NCBI RefSeq assembly: GCF_019654915.1 | Contig: NZ_BPET01000001.1 | Location: 62,001 to 126,000, forward strand | Source: Shewanella sp. MBTL60-007 | Lineage (GTDB): Bacteria; Pseudomonadota; Gammaproteobacteria; Enterobacterales; Shewanellaceae | DNA length: 64,000 bases | Reading direction: 5' to 3' | Part shown: positions 25,808 through 34,892 of the stretch, in pieces | Layout: each line of letters starts with the position of its first letter | Position numbering within the stretch: position 1 is the stretch's first letter | Translations under genes and position numbers: made by a program | Notes under the pieces: generated by a model | Seen by the model: the letters and a program-made list of their open reading frames with translations, nothing else | The model's database searches: none | What the model was told of the DNA's origin: nothing

Positions 25808-26674
25808 TTGAATAAAGAATACTGTATCGATTTGAAGGCGTTGCCATCGCTATTCACTCTTTATCGCAAGATATTTTTTGGACGCAAGCCCGGCTGGGAT
25901 GAGCAGCCATTGCCGATGATCAAAGTGAGCAGTGAGAATGTTGCTCTGTCTCAGGACAAAGTGGCGCAATACGCTAAAGTGTGTGGATTCGACTTCGATG
26001 GCAAAACACTGCCGCCGACCTACCTTTATGTGATGGCGTTTAGGCTGCATGCGGTTATCTTTACCCATGATGCGATTACTTTTCCATTACTTGGGATGAT
26101 CCACCTAAAAAATAGCATCACCTTACATCGCAGTGCGCGTGTGGATGAGAAATTCGATATCCAATGTGCGTTGACAGATAGCCGTATAACGGACTCTGGA
26201 CTCGAGTTTGAGTTAGTCTCTAAAGCTTACATTGCTGGTGAGCTGGTATGGGAGTCGGTGTCGACTTATCTGTACCGCATAGAAGGAAAGACTAAACGAG
26301 TTCGTCCACCTAAGGCTAATGATATGGCTTGGCAAGAGCCTGTAAGCTGGAGTTTGGCGGAAGACTTAGGTCGTCGCTATGCCAAGGCATCGGGTGATTA
26401 TAACCTGATCCACCTTCATCCTGTTATGTCTAAACGCTTCGGTTTCGATCGCGTTCTCGCTCACGGCATGTGGTCGAAAGGTCGCTGTATCGCACAGTTG
26501 ATGCCAACTATTGGTGATCGTGCCTGTCAGATTGATGTGGCCTTTAAGTTACCGCTGTTTATGCCTAGCAGCGTTAGTTTTGCAGCCGAGCAGCTTGAGG
26601 ATAAAACTGTATTTGAGCTCAGAGATCAAAAGGGTCGCCGTCCACATCTGAGTGGCGAAATCACTTTTTTATAA
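25808..26674 (+). CDS. MaoC-like hot-dog dehydratase
   Basis: Of two TTG starts, 25808 has AAAGG about ten bases upstream; 25790 has no ribosome site. A good -10 (TATAAT, 25755-25760) lies upstream. The 288-residue product has an N-terminal hot-dog half and a C-terminal half carrying the hydratase 2 signature: SGDYNLIHLHPVMSKRFGF (Asp...His pair) followed by VLAHGMWSKG. Such proteins hydrate enoyl-CoA or dehydrate hydroxyacyl chains in fatty-acid or polyketide-like pathways. No linked pathway genes, so the substrate is open. Confidence 0.85.
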   Translation: MNKEYCIDLKALPSLFTLYRKIFFGRKPGWDEQPLPMIKVSSENVALSQDKVAQYAKVCGFDFDGKTLPPTYLYVMAFRLHAVIFTHDAITFPLLGMIHLKNSITLHRSARVDEKFDIQCALTDSRITDSGLEFELVSKAYIAGELVWESVSTYLYRIEGKTKRVRPPKANDMAWQEPVSWSLAEDLGRRYAKASGDYNLIHLHPVMSKRFGFDRVLAHGMWSKGRCIAQLMPTIGDRACQIDVAFKLPLFMPSSVSFAAEQLEDKTVFELRDQKGRRPHLSGEITFL

Positions 26675-26693
26675 GCAGTCACATCAATCAATG

Positions 26694-26717
26694 AAAGGCG
26701 CTTTTAGCGCCTTTTTA
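26694..26717 (+). terminator. terminator after MaoC-like gene
   Basis: AAAGGCGC and GCGCCTTT pair around TTTTA and are followed by more Ts. Confidence 0.87.
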
Positions 26718-26816
26718 AATGCTATTTTCAGTGTCATGAAAAAACCTCACCTTGCCAGTTTGAGCGTAAAATCGGCAAAAAAATAACCAGTTTATTGACG
26801 TAGATTACAGAAAGCT

Positions 26817-26840
26817 AAAATAACACCCTATTGTTATTTT
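26817..26840. promoter_or_regulatory. 9-bp inverted repeat in fhs promoter region
   Basis: AAAATAACA (26817-26825) and TGTTATTTT (26832-26840) are perfect complements six bases apart. A TTGACG box lies at 26795-26800, so the dyad would overlap a -10 region. It is a candidate operator about 70 bp before fhs. Confidence 0.5.
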
Positions 26841-26911
26841 CTCGCTATCTGAGATCACCTATATTGCAGCGGTAACTACCCTACATAAAAATAAAACGTG
26901 GAAAAATTCGA

Positions 26912-28624
26912 ATGCATTCAGATATTGAAATTTCGCGCCAACATACCTGTTTACCTATAACCGAAATCGCCAATGAGTTGGGCCTACAGCCCGATGAAAT
27001 TTCCTTGTGTGGTGCCAACAAGGCGAAGGTTTCATTGTCAGTCGCTAAAAGATTAGCGGATAGACCAAATGCCAAGTTAGTGATTGTGACGGCTGTGACA
27101 CCGACCCCTTTTGGCGAAGGTAAAACCGTAACGACCGTAGGCTTGACCCAAGCCATGAACCTTAATGGTATTAAGACCTGTGCCTGTATTCGTCAGCCTA
27201 GTTTAGGGCCTGTATTTGGCACTAAGGGCGGGGCAGCGGGCGGTGGTTATGCGCAAGTCGTCCCGATGGAGGAGCTGAATCTGCATTTGACCGGTGATAT
27301 CCATGCGGTCAGCAGTGCCCACAATTTAGCGGCAGCCGCTATCGATGCACGTCTATTCCATGAGACTCGTCTAGGGGCGGAAGCCTTCGTTCAAGAGTCT
27401 GGTTTAACTGCACTCGATATCGACCCTGATAATATCCTTTGGCGCAGAGTGGTTGACCATAATGAACGTAGCCTAAGACAGATTAAAGTTGGTTATGGCG
27501 CAGTCAATGGCCCAGTACATGAGTCGGGATTCGATATTACCGCCGCATCAGAGTTGATGGCGATTCTAGCGCTGAGCCAAGATCTAAAAGATCTTAGGCA
27601 GCGTATTGGCCGCCTAGTGTTGGCGCTTAATACTCAAGGTGAACCTATCACCGCCGAAGAGCTAGGCGTAGCGGGTGCGATGACGGTGATTATGCATGAT
27701 GCGATTGAGCCAACCTTGATGCAAACTCTGTCAGGTGATCCTTGCTTTATTCATGCGGGTCCGTTTGCCAACATTGCTCACGGTAACTCCTCGATTATCG
27801 CCGACACCATTGCGGCAAAGCTTGCGGATGTGGTCGTCACAGAGGCGGGCTTTGGCTCGGATATGGGCTTTGAAAAGTTCAGTAACATCAAGGTGAGAGA
27901 GTCGGGCTATGCTCCGAGTGCGTCTGTCGTTGTGGTGACACTTAAGGCGCTTAAAGCTAATAGCGGCATCGAGTCTAGCAAAGATATTAATCTACCCGAT
28001 ATGGAGCGCCTGCAGGCGGGGTTTGCCAACCTAGAGTGGCATATTAACAACGTCAGTCAGTATGGCGTGCCAGTTGTGGTTGCGATTAACCGCTTCCCAA
28101 CCGATACCGACGAGGAACTTGAGTGGCTGAAGCAGGCTGTTGAGCAGACCAAGGCCTTTGGTAGCGAGATCAGCGAAGCCTTTGGTAGAGGTGCCGAGGG
28201 AGCGACTAAGCTTGCGGATATGGTTTACCGAGCGACACAAACCGCATCTGACTTTAACCTGCTTTACCAGAGCAACAGTAGTCTTGAGTCTAAGCTGATG
28301 ACGCTGGCGGAAGTGGGCTACGGTGCATCGAGTGTCACGTTATCTGAAAAGGCTAAGACACAGCTAAGCTGGCTGACTAAGCATCACTATGGTGAGTTAC
28401 CTATTTGTGTCGCCAAGACTCCGATGTCGATAAGTCATGATCCTAACATTAAAGGGATCCCTACAGGCTTCGAACTGCCAATTACCGAGCTAAGACTCAA
28501 CGCAGGGGCGGGTTTTGTAACTGCGCTGGTGGGCCAAGTAATGACCATGCCAGGGCTTGGGTTAAAGCCTGGCTACCTCAATGTCGATATCAATGATGAT
28601 GGTGAGATAGTCGGCTTAGCTTAA
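26912..28624 (+). CDS. fhs: formate-tetrahydrofolate ligase
   Basis: The 570-residue enzyme is full length for the family. The P-loop-like signature [12 protein letters not shown] is at residues 64-75, followed by [28 protein letters not shown] and the C-terminal [17 protein letters not shown]. It makes 10-formyl-tetrahydrofolate from formate, ATP and tetrahydrofolate in the cytoplasm, feeding purine and one-carbon metabolism. No folD or formate gene is adjacent. Monocistronic, with an inverted repeat at its promoter and a very strong terminator. Confidence 0.96.
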   Translation: MHSDIEISRQHTCLPITEIANELGLQPDEISLCGANKAKVSLSVAKRLADRPNAKLVIVTAVTPTPFGEGKTVTTVGLTQAMNLNGIKTCACIRQPSLGPVFGTKGGAAGGGYAQVVPMEELNLHLTGDIHAVSSAHNLAAAAIDARLFHETRLGAEAFVQESGLTALDIDPDNILWRRVVDHNERSLRQIKVGYGAVNGPVHESGFDITAASELMAILALSQDLKDLRQRIGRLVLALNTQGEPITAEELGVAGAMTVIMHDAIEPTLMQTLSGDPCFIHAGPFANIAHGNSSIIADTIAAKLADVVVTEAGFGSDMGFEKFSNIKVRESGYAPSASVVVVTLKALKANSGIESSKDINLPDMERLQAGFANLEWHINNVSQYGVPVVVAINRFPTDTDEELEWLKQAVEQTKAFGSEISEAFGRGAEGATKLADMVYRATQTASDFNLLYQSNSSLESKLMTLAEVGYGASSVTLSEKAKTQLSWLTKHHYGELPICVAKTPMSISHDPNIKGIPTGFELPITELRLNAGAGFVTALVGQVMTMPGLGLKPGYLNVDINDDGEIVGLA

Positions 28625-28644
28625 GGACGATAGCAATAGATAAT

Positions 28645-28680
28645 AAAAAGCCCCGACAACATAAGTTGTCGGGGCTTTTT
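28645..28680. terminator. bidirectional terminator, 16-bp perfect stem
   Basis: AAAAAGCCCCGACAAC and GTTGTCGGGGCTTTTT are perfect complements around ATAA. It serves fhs and the convergent channel gene. Confidence 0.93.
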
Positions 28681-28703
28681 CATATCAGAGCGCGAGAATG
28701 AAT

Positions 28704-30323
28704 TTATTCTGCAGCGGTTTGATAGATATGCACATCGCGTTGTGGGAACGGAATGCTGATCCCTTCTGCGTCGAAGCGCATTTTAACTGTGCGAGTGATA
28801 TCCCAGTATACATCCCAATAATCTTCAGGCTTAGCCCAAGGACGGACGATAAAGTCCACCGAAGACTCACCTAAGGTGTGTAGCTTAATCATAGGCTCAG
28901 GATCTTTAAGCACGAGTGGATGTGCCATTACGATATCGGTAAGCACTTTCTCTGCATGCTCGATATTATCGCCATAGCCGATACCAAAGGTCATATCCAC
29001 GCGACGCTGATGCTCAACGGTGATGTTGTTGATGGTATCGCCCCAAATCTTATTGTTTGGCACGATAAGTCTTTGGTTATCTAGGGTCTTAATGGTAGTG
29101 GATACTAAGCTCATGTGGCTTACACGGCCCGTTACGCCGCCAGCGTTGATCAGATCGCCCACATCGAATGGACGGTAGATCAGAATCATCATGCCAGAAG
29201 CGAAGTTAGATAGGGTGTCTTGCAGCGCAAAACCGATAATCACACCGGCGATACCGAAACCGGCAAGCAGTGGAGCTAGCTCAAAACCAAGCTGAGATAG
29301 GGCGATTAGTAGACCCAGAGCAAATACGGCTTTACCCGATAGCGAGATAAAGAAGTCTTGCAGTAGCATACTGAATTTAAGCTTAGAGTTGCTAACAGTC
29401 TTTTGTACTACGCGCTTAACGACTTTGCCGACTAGGCTCGATAGGAACAGGATTAGGCAGAAAATGATCAGCTTAAATAGAATGCCTGCGCCATTTTCCA
29501 TCGCTTGATTCTTAGCGATAGTCATCCACTCAGACAATAAGCTGCTAGCTACATCGAAGTTCAATACGTCTTGGGTGATATCTCCGGAAATGCTAAACAG
29601 CGTTTGTTTATAAAGTGCGGTATCTTGACCTAGAGAATCAAGTAGCTCGATTGTGGTCGAAAGGCTAGTTGAACTCTGATCTAAGCGTTCCTTTAGCTCA
29701 ACAACAAGCGACTTTTGCTCGCTACTCACATCGGCGCCAGCGACTTGCACATCGGCCACAGCCTGAGTTAAGCGCTCTTGGTTGTAGTAGACAAAACTGT
29801 TGAGATCGTCGGCACGAGTAATCAGGGTGGCGATAAAGGTTTTGCTTTGTGCATCGGTATCGATCCCTGCATCTTTAGCCCAGCTCAATAGACTTTTTTC
29901 AGCCGTGAACAGTTTGTCTTGCTCGCGCTGGATCTGCATCAGACCCACCATGATCTTATTGTCGTCGCCGCTACCGACTTGACCCATAAGGTTAGCTCTT
30001 TGTTTTTCAAAGTAAGCTTCAACTTCGTTGGTAAAGGCTAATTGCTTAACGATATAAGGCTTTAGAAAAGCGTAATCAGGATCGGCTTTGTCCACCTGAG
30101 TCTTTAAAGTTTCCTGAAGTAAGGCTGCATTGCGACCAATGCGGTATTCAAGGAAACTCTTAATTTCGCCTTTAGTATTCGGTAGTGCTTTTACATCAGC
30201 ATCGATCAGGCTTTGAATTTTGTTTAGGTTATTGGTTAATTCAGTATTCTCTGTGTTTGCTGTTGCTGCATATGAGCAGAAGCAGAGAATAAGCATTAAA
30301 ATTTTGGGGAGCATTCTATGCAT
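28704..30323 (-). CDS. MscS-family mechanosensitive channel with large periplasmic N-domain
   Basis: About 539 residues from ATG 30323 (30314 is also possible). A signal peptide (RMLPKILMLILCFCSYAATA) is followed by a helical periplasmic domain of about 230 residues. Membrane helices follow, then the MscS core with GIAGVIIGFALQDTLSNFASG (pore helix), the beta-domain YRPFDVGDLI and LIVPNNKIW, and the cytoplasmic alpha/beta end around GIGYGDNIEHAEKVL. These channels release solutes under osmotic downshock. It resembles the larger YbdG/YnaI-type relatives more than E. coli MscS, but the exact subfamily is not assigned. Confidence 0.9.
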   Translation of the reverse strand: MHRMLPKILMLILCFCSYAATANTENTELTNNLNKIQSLIDADVKALPNTKGEIKSFLEYRIGRNAALLQETLKTQVDKADPDYAFLKPYIVKQLAFTNEVEAYFEKQRANLMGQVGSGDDNKIMVGLMQIQREQDKLFTAEKSLLSWAKDAGIDTDAQSKTFIATLITRADDLNSFVYYNQERLTQAVADVQVAGADVSSEQKSLVVELKERLDQSSTSLSTTIELLDSLGQDTALYKQTLFSISGDITQDVLNFDVASSLLSEWMTIAKNQAMENGAGILFKLIIFCLILFLSSLVGKVVKRVVQKTVSNSKLKFSMLLQDFFISLSGKAVFALGLLIALSQLGFELAPLLAGFGIAGVIIGFALQDTLSNFASGMMILIYRPFDVGDLINAGGVTGRVSHMSLVSTTIKTLDNQRLIVPNNKIWGDTINNITVEHQRRVDMTFGIGYGDNIEHAEKVLTDIVMAHPLVLKDPEPMIKLHTLGESSVDFIVRPWAKPEDYWDVYWDITRTVKMRFDAEGISIPFPQRDVHIYQTAAE

Positions 30324-30503
30324 TGGGTGTGTCCGATAGGTCTCAGGATCTAGTAATAATATTACGACATTGGAAAACTGTCGATTTGTTATTGTGATAG
30401 CGGTAAACAAAATAGCGAATATACAGCGAAACCTGCTAAACTTTGCGGCCTTTAATATTGGCGCAAAAGTTAGCCAATATGCAGCCTAAGAGAGATTGCC
30501 TCA

Positions 30504-30839
30504 GTGATATGCGCCCATTGTTCTAAATCATTTGCGATAGATAAAATTGAAAACCAAAGAGGAAAGGGACTGAGTACTGAGATCCAATGCCCTTTTTGTC
30601 AGGCTTGGTTAGGTAAAAGTGTGATTTTATCTTGGGTTAAAATTATTAGTTTTTATACTGGAGCAATACTATTCGCGTGGAGTTACTTCGATACAGAGGT
30701 AAGAGCTGTGGGGATCCCTGTGGCTATTTTTGCTATTTTATTGATGCTGGTGAGCCATATCATGGATAACTTGAAAGTAAGGCAAGCGCCCGAAGTTGAA
30801 GTTGTTGATAACAGCGAACATCTTAAAAAATATCGTTAG
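30504..30839 (+). CDS. zinc-ribbon two-helix membrane protein
   Basis: The 111-residue product begins at a GTG (MICAHCSK) after AGAGAG. Two Cys pairs (CAHC and CPFC) about 28 residues apart form a rubredoxin-like zinc ribbon at the N-terminus. Two membrane helices follow (about 48-65 and 72-88), with a charged C-terminal tail. The role is unknown; such proteins often act as small membrane regulators. It has its own promoter space and no operon partner. Confidence 0.75.
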   Translation: MICAHCSKSFAIDKIENQRGKGLSTEIQCPFCQAWLGKSVILSWVKIISFYTGAILFAWSYFDTEVRAVGIPVAIFAILLMLVSHIMDNLKVRQAPEVEVVDNSEHLKKYR

Positions 30840-30931
30840 CAGCTGATATTCAGACATTCACTCTGATGGCATCGGGCCATCAGAGTATAAATACAGAGCT
30901 ACTTATTTGAGCTAATTAGTCAATAACTTGT

Positions 30932-31057
30932 TTAGTCAATGACTTGGACTTGCGCTTCAAGTGCCGCTTCTACGTAATAAATACCGCCGAGTATCGCAAC
31001 AAAAAATAGCGTTGTCATGATGATAAACTTTAAGTTTCTACGAATTACTTCAAGCAT
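30932..31057 (-). CDS. 41-residue single-span membrane protein
   Basis: The ORF starts at ATG 31057, about ten bases after AAAAGG. It encodes MLEVIRRNLKF, a membrane helix (IIMTTLFFVAILGGIYYV) and an acidic tail ending QVQVID. The basic N-terminus and acidic C-terminus suggest the N-terminus stays in the cytoplasm. It lies between two plus-strand genes, 93 bp after one and about 220 bp before the other. I do not recognise the family; the clean charge and helix layout argue that it is real. Confidence 0.55.
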   Translation of the reverse strand: MLEVIRRNLKFIIMTTLFFVAILGGIYYVEAALEAQVQVID

Positions 31058-31173
31058 GATATTTGCGCCTTTTTAAAAGATAAACTCTTGTTTGATATCA
31101 CTATGGATATCATTTTACGCTAGCAATATTAGTGGTTAGAGCTTAAGACAGTATTAAATGCTATTCAAGTTTA

Positions 31174-31189
31174 GGTGATCTAGCTCACA
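31174..31189. promoter_or_regulatory. CRP-like site upstream of zinc-cluster gene
   Basis: GGTGATCTAGCTCACA matches the CRP pattern TGTGA-N6-TCACA with one mismatch. It is about 90 bp before the start at 31280. Confidence 0.5.
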
Positions 31190-31279
31190 AACACTTTGTA
31201 ACTCTTTCATCGTTCTAAGGGTTGACTTCAATTCTCAGCCACATAAACTTGTCTCGTTTTAACACACAAGGTTAACACT

Positions 31280-31570
31280 GTGATTCTAATGAGTAACGTA
31301 AAGCAGAAACTGGTAATGGGGCTTCTAGCCGTATTCCTGTGTCTGTCATTTGCCGCGTCCGCTCATAGTTTGAGTCATTTGGACGATGGCGCTAAAACCC
31401 ATTGTACTCTGTGTTATCACCAACACCAGGTCAACAACCTGCTTCCCAGTTGTGAGCTTCATATCGCTGTAGAGCGTCAGGGAGTTGTCAGCCAAGAGTA
31501 CATCCTTCCAAAGTCTGACTCGCGTCATGTGAGTTTCTTTAATAGCCGCGCCCCTCCAGTATCAGCGTAA
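31280..31570 (+). CDS. small exported Cys/His protein, possible metal handling
   Basis: The GTG start at 31280 follows AAGG by eight bases. The 96-residue product has a signal peptide ending near AASA. A His/Cys-rich mature segment follows: HSLSHLDDGAKTHCTLCYHQ, HQ and CELH. The CxxC plus several His residues suggest metal binding, somewhat like DUF2946 proteins, but I would not assign the family. It is first in a same-strand run with the His-rich porin and Znu-like genes, so a role in zinc acquisition is inferred from context. Confidence 0.65.
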   Translation: MILMSNVKQKLVMGLLAVFLCLSFAASAHSLSHLDDGAKTHCTLCYHQHQVNNLLPSCELHIAVERQGVVSQEYILPKSDSRHVSFFNSRAPPVSA

Positions 31571-31648
31571 TTCTTCATATCAAACAATAACTAAGAATTT
31601 TTTTAAGTATTCCCAAGGGGAAGGCTTAGCTGTATTTCGGAGAATAAA

Positions 31649-32845
31649 ATGACTATTTCAACTATGCGCTTATCAGGCGTAGCTGCAGCATGTGCGCTAC
31701 TTTCAACTCAAGCTTTGGCAAGTGATCCTAGCCTGACAAATCCTGCCATTAGTGCCGTGTTAGACGGCTATTATCAAAGTGGCGAGCGACCGATGTCAGA
31801 ACGGGTTGAAGGCTTTGGTTTAGGCCATACCGAGCTGGCGATGAGCGCCAATATCGATGATATGTTCTACGGTAAGCTCACTGCAGTGGTCGAGATGCAT
31901 GACGGTGAAACTGAGCTAGGCTTAGAAGAAGCCTTCATTCAGACCTTAGCAATGCCAGGTGGCTTTTCTGTGCGTGCTGGTCGCTTTTTGTCAGACATTG
32001 GTTACTTGAACAATCAACACGTACATACAGATTCATTTTCAGATAGACCTGCCGCCTATCGTGCGTTTTTAGGTAGTCACTATTTCGATGATGGTGTGCG
32101 TTTGAGTTATGTTGCGCCAACGGATCTGTATTGGACCATGGGTGTTGAAGCCTTCAAAGGCGACAACATGCGCGCCGCTGACGAACATGGTGAGCGTGAC
32201 TTTAAGAACCTAGGGGTATATACCGCCTTTACTAAACTTGGTGGCGATGTGGGAGCTAATGGTTCTTGGCAAGCAGGCCTAAGCTACTTGCGTAATGAGA
32301 ACGGTCGTCTGACTGCGGACGAACATGATCATGAAGAGCCTGCGGTGGATGATGGTCATGACCATAGCCACAGTGCGCAGTACACAGGTGAAAACACTTA
32401 TGTTGCGGACTTCGTCTATAAATGGGCGCCAAGCGGTAACTATAAATACCAACACTTAACGTTAAGTGGTGAGTATTTCCGTGTTACAGACTTTAAGCCT
32501 CTGGAAGAACACGATGATCACGATGACGACGATGGACATGGCGATGAAGGCAAAGACTACCAAGAAGGTTGGTATCTAAGCAGTGTTTATCAGTTTTCCC
32601 CTCACTGGTCGGCAGGCATACGTTATGGTCAGGTCGATACTCAGATGATGCATGATGATCATTTTGACCCACAAAAGCTGAAAGAAACCGAAGTGAGTCT
32701 TGCGTGGCATCATAGTCACTTCTCAACAGTACGTTTGCAGTATACCAACCAGCAGGGTACCAACTTTGATGGTTTCGAAGATGACAATATCATCACGCTG
32801 CAATATGTAATGACTCTGGGGGCTCACGGTGCGCACCAATTCTAA
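31649..32845 (+). CDS. His-rich outer membrane porin, probable zinc uptake
   Basis: The 398-residue protein has a signal peptide ending ALA-SDPS, then porin-like alternating strands and a C-terminal MTLGAHGAHQF ending in Phe, as barrels do. Two predicted loops are packed with His, Asp and Glu (for example EEHDDHDDDDGHGDEG and DEHDHEEPAVDDGHDHSH), likely divalent-metal traps. The start has CGGAG six bases upstream. The ZnuA-like gene starts inside its last 17 bases. The metal is inferred to be zinc from the neighbours. Length and style resemble OprP-like porins rather than a TonB receptor; no plug domain is seen. Confidence 0.78.
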   Translation: MTISTMRLSGVAAACALLSTQALASDPSLTNPAISAVLDGYYQSGERPMSERVEGFGLGHTELAMSANIDDMFYGKLTAVVEMHDGETELGLEEAFIQTLAMPGGFSVRAGRFLSDIGYLNNQHVHTDSFSDRPAAYRAFLGSHYFDDGVRLSYVAPTDLYWTMGVEAFKGDNMRAADEHGERDFKNLGVYTAFTKLGGDVGANGSWQAGLSYLRNENGRLTADEHDHEEPAVDDGHDHSHSAQYTGENTYVADFVYKWAPSGNYKYQHLTLSGEYFRVTDFKPLEEHDDHDDDDGHGDEGKDYQEGWYLSSVYQFSPHWSAGIRYGQVDTQMMHDDHFDPQKLKETEVSLAWHHSHFSTVRLQYTNQQGTNFDGFEDDNIITLQYVMTLGAHGAHQF

Positions 32846-33755
32846 GCAGTTATTATCAAAGAGCCTGAAGGCGCTAACACTCACATTAGCATTGGGCACA
32901 GTTAACAGTGCCGTTGCCGGGCTTAACATTTTTGCATGTGAGCCGGAATACGCCGCATTAGCGAAAGAGCTTGCACCAGATGCCAAGATCTACTCGGCTA
33001 CCACAGCGATGCAAGATCCTCATCAGGTACAGGCTCGCCCAAGCTTGATCGCTAAGATGCGTCAGGCCGATCTGGCTATCTGCGCTGGTGCCGATCTCGA
33101 AGTGGGTTGGCTACCTATGCTGCAGATGAAGTCGGCAAACGCCAAGGTGAGATCGACGGATCAGGGCTTGTTCTTTGCCGCGGAGCAGATTGACACCCTC
33201 GATCAGCTCACCTCGGTGGATCGCTCCATGGGGGATGTGCACGCAAAAGGTAATCCGCATCTGCATTTCGATCCCAATCGTTTACTCGATGTGGCAACAG
33301 CCTTGACGGGCAAACTTGTGCAGTTAGATCCCGATAATAAAGCACAGTACCAGTCGTCATTAGCTAGCTTTAGTGAGCGTTGGCAGGCTGCTATCCCTAA
33401 GTGGGAGGCGAAAGCCAAGCCCTTAGAGGGAAGCAAAGTGATCGCCTATCACTCAAGCTTTAAGTATTTGTTTAACTGGCTGGGGCTAGAGCAGGTTGCC
33501 GATCTAGAACCCAAACCGGGGATCCCGCCGAGTAGCTCCCACCTAGCGAGCTTACTTAACCGGGCAAAACAGGGAGACATATTGGCGATCGTGATCGCGT
33601 CATACCAGAGCGAGCGCGGTGCCGATTGGTTAGCTGAGCGTTCAGATCTTCCCGTGCTGGTGCTACCTATGTCGGTTGGTGGTAACGAGCAGAGTGTCGA
33701 TCTGTTTACCCTATACGACAGTGCAATTGCGCTCTTGTTGAGTGCCAAGCAGTAA
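32829..33755 (+). CDS. zinc ABC transporter substrate-binding protein, ZnuA-like
   Basis: The GTG start at 32829 overlaps the porin gene by 17 bp, implying coupled translation. The 308-residue product has a signal peptide ending NSAVA. It then has the cluster 9 binding-protein fold: GADLEVGWLPML, the ligand region VHAKGNPHLHFDP, and YHSSFKYLFNWLG. A late LPMSVGG region follows. The long His-rich loop of classic ZnuA is absent. It would deliver zinc or manganese to the permease encoded next; zinc is favoured by the His-rich porin. Confidence 0.85.
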   Translation: MRTNSKQLLSKSLKALTLTLALGTVNSAVAGLNIFACEPEYAALAKELAPDAKIYSATTAMQDPHQVQARPSLIAKMRQADLAICAGADLEVGWLPMLQMKSANAKVRSTDQGLFFAAEQIDTLDQLTSVDRSMGDVHAKGNPHLHFDPNRLLDVATALTGKLVQLDPDNKAQYQSSLASFSERWQAAIPKWEAKAKPLEGSKVIAYHSSFKYLFNWLGLEQVADLEPKPGIPPSSSHLASLLNRAKQGDILAIVIASYQSERGADWLAERSDLPVLVLPMSVGGNEQSVDLFTLYDSAIALLLSAKQ

Positions 33756-33803
33756 TTGTTAGTTGCAATGCTACACGCCTAATCAGTCAAGGTTAGGCAC
33801 GAA

Positions 33804-33835
33804 TAGGACGGATCACGATTAAGGGATCCGTCCTA
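33804..33835 (+). other. stem-loop between binding protein and permease genes
   Basis: TAGGACGGATC (33804-33814) and GATCCGTCCTA (33825-33835) are perfect complements. No T run follows. It may stabilise the upstream message or attenuate the permease gene. Confidence 0.6.
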
Positions 33836-33866
33836 GATTTATCAATTATGATAAGAGTCATTACCT

Positions 33867-34652
33867 ATGTTTGATCTCGATCTTCTCTCTATCTTGCTGC
33901 CTGCTTTCGCAGCGGGGATCTTGGTGTTATCCACCCATGTTGTCTTAGGGCAACAGGTATTAAAGCGAGGCATTATCTTTATCGATCTGGCAATCGCTCA
34001 GGTTGCAGCATTGGGTGCGATTGTTGGCCATCTAAATCATGACATCGAAGCTCTGCCATTTTCAAATGTGTGGATGCCAGCACTATTTGCCATCGCTGGG
34101 GCCGGCTTTATCGCTTGGCTATCTAAGCGGATGGCAGATGAACTGGAAGCCATTATCGGCTGCTTCTATGTATTAGCGGCTGTAGCGGCGATGTTACTGC
34201 TATCAAACGATCCCCATGGCGCAGAGATGTTGAAGCAGTTGATGTCAGGCCAGATCTTATGGGTGAGTTGGAGTCAGCTAATCCTGCCAGTTTGTGTCTA
34301 CTCGGCTATTTTGCTAGCCCTAATCTACCGCCCCTCTTTACTCGAAGGGCGAGCTTTCTATCTGCTCTTCGCAGTGGTAATTACGCTTTCTGTTGAGTTG
34401 GTTGGCGTATATCTGGTGTTTAGTAGTTTGATCTTGCCTGCGCTGGCGGTGAATCACTTCAATGGTCGTTTCAAGTTAGCTTGGGCTTATCTCGTTGGTT
34501 TGGTCGGTTATGTCGCGGGTTTAGTCCTCTCTGCCACTTTAGATCTTCCTAGTGGCGCTGCCATAGTGGCGACGTTAGCTGTGACTGCAATACTGTTTAG
34601 GCTTTGCCTTTCTATGAAGGGCAGGCATTCGCTTTTAGAGGGTGGCGGATAA
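33867..34652 (+). CDS. metal ABC transporter permease, ZnuB-like
   Basis: The 261-residue inner membrane protein has about eight hydrophobic segments and starts after AAGAG. ZnuB/MntB-family features include the N-terminal GQQVLKRGIIFIDLAIAQVA and the permease helix run ending VVITLSVELVGVYLVFSSLIL. It follows the ZnuA-like gene by 111 bp, with a hairpin between. No znuC-type ATPase is encoded before or after it within view, so the ATPase must come from elsewhere. Confidence 0.88.
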   Translation: MFDLDLLSILLPAFAAGILVLSTHVVLGQQVLKRGIIFIDLAIAQVAALGAIVGHLNHDIEALPFSNVWMPALFAIAGAGFIAWLSKRMADELEAIIGCFYVLAAVAAMLLLSNDPHGAEMLKQLMSGQILWVSWSQLILPVCVYSAILLALIYRPSLLEGRAFYLLFAVVITLSVELVGVYLVFSSLILPALAVNHFNGRFKLAWAYLVGLVGYVAGLVLSATLDLPSGAAIVATLAVTAILFRLCLSMKGRHSLLEGGG

Positions 34653-34663
34653 ACTAGAGTTAT

Positions 34664-34680
34664 GTCAGGTCAGACCTTTT
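34664..34680. promoter_or_regulatory. FadR-like dyad upstream of plsC
   Basis: GTCAGGTCAGACCTTTT contains the perfect core GGTC-A-GACC seen in FadR operators (AACTGGTCnGACCTGTT). It lies about 213 bp before the plsC start. This is a candidate only. Confidence 0.35.
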
Positions 34681-34892
34681 AGCTAAATGAACTAAGCTAA
34701 AATCCTTGAATTAAAAATGCGAGATTAAAGTTCGCTTAAGCTATTTAAGCTAGAGTCCCGTGATTTTAATTTCGTTTAGCCTATCTTCAGGCTACACGTG
34801 TAAACTATTGTTCATTGACATAAGTCGTATTTATATTGAGTCGCATCTAGTTGGTGGATATACTGGCGCCAATTAAATCGCGGGAGATTATA

